DNA of 64,000 nt from Rugamonas sp. (lineage in GTDB: Bacteria > Pseudomonadota > Gammaproteobacteria > Burkholderiales > Burkholderiaceae_D): the NCBI RefSeq assembly GCF_025354735.1, contig NZ_JANXMI010000038.1:81112-145111 (forward strand), given 5' to 3'. Under the pieces are notes generated by a model, which ran no database searches, was not told the origin of the DNA, and saw only the letters and a list, made by a program, of their open reading frames with translations. This document shows, one piece after another, positions 57,141 to 64,000 of the stretch (the first letter of the stretch is position 1; each line of letters begins with the position of its first letter). Both the position numbers and the translations under genes were made by a program.

Positions 57141-57992
57141 TCACGCCGCCGGGAAATCGGTCGCCGCGCCGCGCTCGCGCCAGGCCTCGATTTCATCGCG
57201 GCTGCCTTGCAGCTTGGCGCTGACGGCGTTGATGCCGAACTGGCCCAGCACCAGGTGGCGCGGCGGCCGCGGCAAGTCGGCCAGGCCGACGATCATCTGC
57301 GCGATGCGCACCGGATCGCCCGGCTGCTGGCCGCTGATCGCGCTGGTGGCGCGCATGCGGGCGCCGACGGTGTCGGCATAATCGGCGATCAGGTTGGGCG
57401 TCTGCGTCATCGAGCGGCCGGCCCAGTCGGTGCGCGCCGGTCCCGGCGCCACGCACGAGACGCGGATGCCGAGCGACGCCGTTTCCGCCGCCAGCGCGTC
57501 GGACCAGCCTTCCACCGCGTGCTTGCTGGCCGCGTAGTAGCCGGAGCCGGGGAAGCCGATATAACCGGCCACCGACGTCAGGCTGATGACGTAGCCGCTG
57601 CGCTGCGCGCGCATCACCGGCAGCACCGCGCGCGTCATCGCGAACAGGCCGAAGACGTTGGCGTCGAACTGGGCGCGGATCTGCTCCTCCTCGCCCTCCT
57701 CGATCGACGACATATAACCATAGCCGGCGTTATTGACCAGCACATCGATGCGGCCGAAGCGCGCCTGCGCCGCCGCCACGCCGGCCGCGATCTGCGCGCT
57801 GTCGTTGACGTCGAGATCGACGGCCAGCGCGCGTTCCGGCGCCAGCGCCACCAGCTCGTCGAGCCGGCCCTTGTCGCGCGCCGAGACCACGGCGTGGTGG
57901 CCGGCCGCCAGCACCTGCCTGGCCAATTCCAGACCGAGGCCGGTCGAACAACCGGTGATGAACCAAACCTGGGGAGCATGTGTAGTCGTCAT
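57141..57992 (-). CDS. SDR-family oxidoreductase
   Basis: A 283-residue short-chain dehydrogenase. NAD(P) site TGCSTGLG (residues 13-20), VNNAGYG, and the active-site YYAASK with upstream Ser in SLTSVAG. The substrate is unknown; the closest pattern is of the classical SDRs that reduce ketones or oxidise alcohols. It is the first clear chromosomal gene and shows normal host base composition. AAGGA is about ten bases from ATG 57990-57992. Confidence 0.88.
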   Translation of the reverse strand: MTTTHAPQVWFITGCSTGLGLELARQVLAAGHHAVVSARDKGRLDELVALAPERALAVDLDVNDSAQIAAGVAAAQARFGRIDVLVNNAGYGYMSSIEEGEEEQIRAQFDANVFGLFAMTRAVLPVMRAQRSGYVISLTSVAGYIGFPGSGYYAASKHAVEGWSDALAAETASLGIRVSCVAPGPARTDWAGRSMTQTPNLIADYADTVGARMRATSAISGQQPGDPVRIAQMIVGLADLPRPPRHLVLGQFGINAVSAKLQGSRDEIEAWRERGAATDFPAA

Positions 57993-58050
57993 GGAAAATT
58001 TATCCTTGTATGAGGGGCGCGGAAGTGATGCTTCCGCTGAAAGCAAACGT

Positions 58051-58968
58051 TCAAACGCCGGCCAGCGTCGGATAGGCGCTGACCGTCAAATCGAAGCCGC
58101 CGGCGTCGGAGACCAGGTGCGCCATGCCGCCGTAAGGCAGCGTGGCGCGTTCCTTGACGTGGCCGAACGGAAGTCCCGTCAGCACCGGCATCGGCAGGCG
58201 CGCGCGCAGGTAGGCGAGCATGGTGTCGAAATCATAGCCGTCGTCGGCGGGGCTCAATCGGTAGCCGGAGATATCGCCCAGCAGCACCGCGCGCACGCTG
58301 TCGAGCGCGCCGGCGTACAGCAGTTGCAGCATCATGCGCTCGATGCGGTAGGGGTGTTCGTTGATGTCTTCGACGAACAGGATGCCGTCTTCCACCGGCG
58401 CGAAATACGGTGTGCCCAGCAGCGACACCAGCATCGCCAGATTGCCGCCCCATAGTTTGCCGCGGAGGTCGACGGCCGGATTGCCGGCCGCCGTGCCGCG
58501 CACCGTGTGCACCGGCCCGCGCAGGCAGCGCCAGAATTGATCCAGCGTGTAGGCCACCGGTTCGTCGCGGATGAAGTCGTCGCACATCATCGGGCCGGCG
58601 AAGCTGATGCGGCCGGTCTGCTTCATCAGCGCCATGTGGAAGGCGGTGAAGTCGCTGTAGCCGACGAATAGTTTGCCGCTGTCGGCCATCGCGCGGAAGT
58701 CGATTTGCGGCAGGATGCGGCTGATGCCGTACTGGCCGCGCAGCGCGATGACGATGTGCGCGTCGGGATCGGCGGCGGCGGCGGCGAGCTGGGCCAGGCG
58801 GGCGGCGTCGGTGCCGCCGAAGCGCTGCATGGTTTGCGCCGGGTCGTAGTAGTTATGGACCAGGAAGCCTTGTTCGCGCAGGCGCTGTATGCCGCGCTCC
58901 AGCGCGGCGGGGTCCGTCGCGGCGCCGCCCGGCGCGGCGATGGCGATGCCAATTTTCGTTGTGCTCAA
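58051..58968 (-). CDS. ldcA: LD-carboxypeptidase (MccF/LdcA family)
   Basis: A 305-residue S66-family peptidase. Ser105 in FVGYSDFTAFH, Glu in LFVEDINEHPYR (about 220) and His in FGHVKERATLPYG (about 285) make up the Ser-Glu-His triad. It would cleave the L,D bond of murein tetrapeptides in recycling. The start is placed at TTG 58966-58968 (MSTTKIGIAIAAPGG), the usual family opening; a GTG 11 codons upstream is an alternative. Confidence 0.87.
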   Translation of the reverse strand: MSTTKIGIAIAAPGGAATDPAALERGIQRLREQGFLVHNYYDPAQTMQRFGGTDAARLAQLAAAAADPDAHIVIALRGQYGISRILPQIDFRAMADSGKLFVGYSDFTAFHMALMKQTGRISFAGPMMCDDFIRDEPVAYTLDQFWRCLRGPVHTVRGTAAGNPAVDLRGKLWGGNLAMLVSLLGTPYFAPVEDGILFVEDINEHPYRIERMMLQLLYAGALDSVRAVLLGDISGYRLSPADDGYDFDTMLAYLRARLPMPVLTGLPFGHVKERATLPYGGMAHLVSDAGGFDLTVSAYPTLAGV

Positions 58969-59029
58969 AATATCTCGATCAAGGAAGGTGAACGCGCCCA
59001 CCGCAAGCGGCGGCGCAGATCGCCGGCGC

Positions 59030-59946
59030 TCAGGCGATCTGCGACTTGCCGTGCGCCGTCATCTTACCGCGCACATGGCCGTCGATCAAGGCGAGCAGGC
59101 GTTCGTTGAGCTGCGCCGGCAGATCGTGGCCCATGCCTTCGATGACGTGCAGCTCGGCGCCGCGTATCGCCCGCGCCGTGTCTTCGCCGCAGGCCAGCGG
59201 CACCAGCGGATCGGCGGCGCCGTGGATCACCAGCGTCGGACAGCGGATCGTCTTGAGCAGCGCCGTGCGGTCGCCCGAGGCGGCGATCGCCACCATCTGC
59301 CGCGCCACGCCGTCGGTGCAGACGTTGCGCGCCATCGCCCGCTCCACCCTGGCGCGCAGCACGCGCTCGGGCGTCGGGTAGGCCGGGCTGCCGATCAGGC
59401 GCAGCACCGACATCATGTGCGTGATGGCCTGTTCACGATCGTAGGGATCGGCCGGGCCGCTCAGCAGCGCGTTGCGGGCCGCGCGCGTCGGCCCGGGCAG
59501 GCCGCGCCGGCCGCTGCTCGACATGATGGAGGTCAGGCTGAGCGTGCGCTCGGCGTGGCGCGCCGCGACGATCTGCGCCACCATGCCGCCCATCGACATG
59601 CCCAGCAGGTGCACCTGGCGCAGGCCCAGCGCGTCGAGCAGGCCGCGCGCGTCTCGGCCATGTCGGTCAGGGTGTAGGCCGGCGACAGCGGCCAGCCGAG
59701 CTTGGACTTCAGGTAGGCCAGCACCAGGTTGGGTCGTTTGAATTGATGGAGTTTGCTCGACAGGCCGCTGTCGCGGTTGTCGAAGCGGATCACGTAACAG
59801 CCCTGCTCGACCAGGCCGTCGACGAATTCGTCGGGCCATGCCGTCAGCTGCATGCCCAGCCCCATGATGAGCAGCACCGGTATGCCGAGCGGATCGCCGC
59901 TGGTTTCGTAGGCGATGGTGATGCCGTTACTTTGTACGGTAGCCAA
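59030..59946 (-). pseudogene. Alpha/beta hydrolase, disrupted by a single-base frameshift
   Basis: An alpha/beta hydrolase is split between two frames. The N-terminal frame (start 59944-59946) carries VLLIMGLGMQLTAWPDEFVDGL and VIRFDNRDSGLS up to TDMAET. The C-terminal frame carries GLLDALGLRQVHLLGMSMGGMVAQ (Ser nucleophile in GMSMGG), PTLVIHGAADPLVP (Asp) and GMGHDLP (His). At 59651-59658 the sequence reads GCC GA GAC GCG, one base short of a plausible GCC GAN GAC GCG. A natural mutation or a sequencing/assembly error would give this. All catalytic residues are kept otherwise. Confidence 0.82.
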
Positions 59947-60018
59947 AACGACGTCCTTCTATCCGAAGCGGGCGGGAGGAATAAGCATACCATTTTTTGC
60001 CGCGTCGGCGGCCGCCGT

Positions 60019-61116
<1,098 letters not shown>

Positions 61117-61117
<1 letters not shown>

Positions 61118-61752
61118 TATGGTATCTGTAAAAGTTTATGGGTTTGCAGGCTCAGCTTCCACTTCGGGTTGCGTTTGCACGTTTCGATCGCCAGCGTGGT
61201 GTTGAACGCGGCCAGCGGGCCGTCCATCGGCTGCACGAAGAAATGGTCGAAGGCCAGGCCTTCGTAGGCGGCCAGGTCTTGATGCGTCTGCGGGATCACG
61301 ACCTTGATTTCATTGCCCTTGCCGACGACCAGCTTGGAACCCATCTTCGGGCTGACGCAGATCCAGTCGACGCCGGCCGGCACCGGCAGGGTGCCGTTGG
61401 TTTCGATGGCGATCTCGAAGCCGACGGCGTGCATCGCCGCGATCAGCGCCGGGTCCAGTTGCAGCAGCGGTTCGCCGCCGGTGAAGACCACGTATTTGCT
61501 GGCCGCGTAGGTGGCGGGCCACAGCGCGTCGATGGTCGCGGCCAGCGCCTCGGGGGTGGTGAACTTGCCGCCGCCGTCGCCGTCGGTGCCGACGAAGTCG
61601 GTGTCGCAGAACTGGCAGACGGCGCTGGCGCGGTCGCTCTCGCGTCCGGTCCACAGATTGCAGCCGGAAAAGCGGCAGAACACGGCGGGACGCCCGGCGT
61701 GGGCGCCCTCGCCCTGCAAGGTGTAAAAGATTTCTTTGATACTGTAGGTCAC
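61117..61752 (-). CDS. queE: 7-carboxy-7-deazaguanine synthase QueE
   Basis: A 211-residue radical SAM enzyme. The cluster motif is a CX14CX2C variant (Cys31, Cys46, Cys49: CNLWTGRES...CQFCDTDF), as in Burkholderia-type QueE, instead of CX3CX2C. FTGGEPLLQ binds SAM. It forms 7-carboxy-7-deazaguanine in queuosine biosynthesis after QueD. It is first in the queE-queD-tadA operon. Confidence 0.95.
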
Positions 61753-61983
61753 GGTATTTCCTCGGCGGGCGGGGTCTGCGGCAGCAAAACCCCGTTGACA
61801 ACCTTCTATTATAGCTGCGCGGCGGCGGGGACGGTAATCGCGCGCCGCGGCGCGTTTCAGCCGTCCGCTAATTTACTTGGTGAAAGTGAAAGATTGAGAT
61901 CGCGCAATGCCGCGACGCGTGGGCCGCGTTATGTTGCGGAAGCGTCGCAGTTTCCCTGCGGCAGCAACGTCGAAAGGGATCGT

Positions 61984-62898
61984 ATGCGGCTGGCGCTGTC
62001 ACCGATGCTTACTCTGGCCGCCCTGCCCTGGCCGCCGCCAACCATGGCGGGCTGGCGCTTGGATGCGATGCTGGGCGGGGCGGCGCTGCTGGCGGCCCTC
62101 GCCTTCACCCTGCTGTGGCGCCAGTACCGGCTGCGCGACGCCCTGGCCGCGTCGCGGGCGCAACTGGCCGGCGAGCGCGGCCTGCGCGACCGCGCCGAGC
62201 AGGTGCTGGTCGAGACGCATACCCGTCTGTGCCGGATGGCCGCGCGGCAGCACGGCGCCAGGGAGGCCGAACGGCGGCGCATAGGGCGCGACATCCACGA
62301 CGATCTGGGCCAGCAACTGCTGGCGCTGAAAATGGACGTCGACACGCTGCGCGCCATTCCCTGCGACGGCGGCGCGGCCTTGCCGCCCCGGCTGGCGCGC
62401 CTGGAACAGCGCATCGACCTGGCCGTGCGCTCGCTGCGCGTGGTCATCAACGACTTGCGGCCGGCCGCGCTGGAGGACGGGCTGGGCGGCGCGCTGGCGC
62501 GCCAGCTCGACGATTTTTCCCGCCTCAGCGGCATCGCCTGCGTGCTGCAAGCCGATGGCGAGGCGCTGGGCGCCGCGCTGGCCTGCGGCGCCGGTACCAT
62601 GTTGTACCGCGTCATGCAGGAGGCGCTGGCGAATGTCGCCCGGCACGCCGGCGCCAGCAAGGTCAGCGTGGCGCTCAGCCGGCGGCCACGGCGGCTGGCG
62701 CTGACGGTCAGCGACAACGGGGTCGGCTGGGCGGCCGGCCACCCGAGCCGGCGCCCGCCCGGCCACGGCTGCGGCCTGCCCGGCATGCGCGAACGCGTCG
62801 CCAGCGCCGGCGGGTGGATGAAAGTGCTCAGCCGGCCCGGACGCGGCACCACCGTGCTGATCTGCGTGCCGCTGGCGCCGGCCCCAGGCGTCGCTTGA
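61984..62898 (+). CDS. Sensor histidine kinase, NarL-partner (HisKA_3) type
   Basis: A 304-residue kinase. One membrane helix at about residues 28-46, a short coiled coil, then the H-box RRRIGRDIHDDLGQQLLALKMD with His105, and the HATPase part with NVARHAGASKV, DNGVGW and GLPGMRERV. No periplasmic sensor domain is visible, so the signal may come via the membrane or partner. AGGGA precedes ATG 61984. No response regulator lies next to it. Confidence 0.9.
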   Translation: MRLALSPMLTLAALPWPPPTMAGWRLDAMLGGAALLAALAFTLLWRQYRLRDALAASRAQLAGERGLRDRAEQVLVETHTRLCRMAARQHGAREAERRRIGRDIHDDLGQQLLALKMDVDTLRAIPCDGGAALPPRLARLEQRIDLAVRSLRVVINDLRPAALEDGLGGALARQLDDFSRLSGIACVLQADGEALGAALACGAGTMLYRVMQEALANVARHAGASKVSVALSRRPRRLALTVSDNGVGWAAGHPSRRPPGHGCGLPGMRERVASAGGWMKVLSRPGRGTTVLICVPLAPAPGVA

Positions 62899-63039
62899 AG
62901 ACGAGTGGTCGGCGGCCGGCACGCCATCGGGCGCACCGTTGCTTTGCATCAAGCAGCCGGGCGGCGTCCGCCAGCAAAATGAGAAGTTACCAGCAGTAAA
63001 TTCCTACGCCAGCCCCACACTATAATAACGAGGACAGCC

Positions 63040-64000
63040 ATGAATCATCCGAAAATCCAGCACCTCATGGAAGTCCCCGCCGCCGACCAGTCGCACGGCT
63101 TCGCCCTCAAGCTGATGGAGTTGCTGGTGGTGCCGACTTTCGTGATCGATCTGCACGGCAAGGTGCTGATCTGGAACCGCGCCTGCGAGCGCCTGACCGG
63201 GGTCGCCGCCTACGAGGTGCTGGGCACGTGCGACCACTGGCGCAGCTTTTACGCCGAGCGGCGCCCGACGCTGGCCGACCTGGTGCTGCTGGGCCGCGGC
63301 GGCGACTTGCAGGCGCTCTACGACCAGCACGCCCGGCGCGGCGACACCGACGGCAATCTGTGCGCCGAAAACTGGTGCGACATGCCGCGCGTCGGCCGGC
63401 GCCGCTATCTGGCCGCGGACGCCAGCCCCATCTTCGGCGCCGACGGCCAGCTGGCCGCCGTCGTCGAAACCCTACGCGACATGACCGACGAAAAAAAGGC
63501 GCAAGCCGCATTGCAGCAGCTGGCCACGCGCGACGGCCTGACCGGCCTGGCCAACCGGCGTTGCTTCGACGACACGCTCAACGCCGAGTGGCAGCGCGCG
63601 CTGCGCCAGCAACAAGCACTGTCGCTGCTGATGGTCGACGTCGACAATTTCAAGCAATATAACGATGCCTACGGCCACGTCGGCGGCGACGATTGCCTGC
63701 AACGCATCGCCAGCGCCGTCGCCAGCGAAATGCGGGCCAACGACCTGGTGGCGCGCTACGGCGGCGAGGAATTCGCCGTGATCCTGCCGAACCAGTCGCT
63801 CAAGGGCGCGGCCATCGTGGCCGAGCGCATCCGCTGCCGCGTCGAGCAGCTGCACCTGCCGAACATGGGCAGCGAGCGCCATGTGGTGACGGTCAGCATC
63901 GGCGCGGCGACGGCGCTGGCGTCGGCCGACAACGAGCCGGGCCAGTTGGTGGCCACGGCCGACGGCGCGCTCTACCGCGCCAAGCACATGGGCCGCAACC
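63040..64000 (+). CDS. PAS-GGDEF diguanylate cyclase (cut by window edge)
   Basis: An open frame from ATG 63040 to the window end (at least 320 residues). PAS-type domain at about 15-145 (FVIDLHGKVLIWNRACERLTG). GGDEF domain begins with DGLTGLANRRCFD; active-site GGEEF in VARYGGEEFAV; RAND five residues before it is the inhibitory I-site (RxxD). It makes c-di-GMP, with product inhibition likely. TATAAT at 63021-63026 and GAGGA before the ATG suggest its own promoter. Confidence 0.93.
   Translation, partial: MNHPKIQHLMEVPAADQSHGFALKLMELLVVPTFVIDLHGKVLIWNRACERLTGVAAYEVLGTCDHWRSFYAERRPTLADLVLLGRGGDLQALYDQHARRGDTDGNLCAENWCDMPRVGRRRYLAADASPIFGADGQLAAVVETLRDMTDEKKAQAALQQLATRDGLTGLANRRCFDDTLNAEWQRALRQQQALSLLMVDVDNFKQYNDAYGHVGGDDCLQRIASAVASEMRANDLVARYGGEEFAVILPNQSLKGAAIVAERIRCRVEQLHLPNMGSERHVVTVSIGAATALASADNEPGQLVATADGALYRAKHMGRN

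Noticed and set aside
61929..62952. Long minus-strand ORFs of 335 and 317 residues
   Set aside because: Shadows of the histidine kinase gene, with Arg/Ser/Ala-rich composition typical of antisense frames in GC-rich DNA.

Overview
The window is GC-rich bacterial DNA. About 56.8 kb of it is one integrated siphovirus-type prophage, followed by about 7 kb of host chromosome. Codon use, the GGGGTCAGACCCC-type intergenic repeats and the host block (SDR, LD-carboxypeptidase, alpha/beta hydrolase, tadA-queD-queE, NarL-type kinase, diguanylate cyclase) suggest a betaproteobacterium, most likely Oxalobacteraceae (Massilia/Duganella/Janthinobacterium-like). That assignment is inference. The left end of the prophage lies outside the window. 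The right end is just past the integrase (stop at 56715).

Layout. (1) 1-25000, minus strand: late genes read leftward from an HNH nuclease through two P-loop kinase-like proteins, small and large terminase, a small membrane protein, HK97-type portal, an SGNH-hydrolase-containing protein, S49 prohead protease, major capsid, connectors, tail tube, frameshifted tail chaperone, a 1926-residue tape measure protein and tail tip proteins. Intrinsic terminators sit around the capsid and tail tube genes. (2) 25000-30500: small genes, a zinc-finger protein that may be the late regulator, and a P22 immI-like module (antirepressor, Arc-like repressor, divergent ribbon-helix-helix protein with two palindromic operators). 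(3) 30500-40745, minus: early operon with replication O-like protein, DNA methyltransferase, NinG, PAPS-reductase-like protein, small regulators, a DUF1566/C-type-lectin-like protein and a pentapeptide-repeat protein, starting at a Cro/YdaS-like gene. (4) 40745-46180: immunity and lysogeny region with divergent cro/cI, four TTAGG-type operators, a secreted moron-like protein, a ParA-type ATPase, a Rha-like regulator and a structured noncoding stretch. (5) 46179-56715, plus: second early operon, behind a promoter that carries the same operator type. It encodes a tandem-repeat protein, RecT, YqaJ exonuclease, a KTSC-domain protein, DUF1367, a DnaN-like protein, Xis and Int. Inside it is a 537-bp gene-free, hairpin-rich segment (48487-49023).

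How it works together: CI is predicted to silence both the cro-led leftward operon and the 46179-led rightward operon through shared operators. The Arc/Ant module is a second immunity switch. RecT/YqaJ supply recombination, and Int/Xis supply integration and excision. The most unusual items are the structured RNA candidate after 48481, the HNH-P-loop fusion and its paralogue beside the terminase, the SGNH hydrolase in the head cluster, the sliding-clamp-like protein, and two sites with canonical A-rich -1 slippery heptamers.
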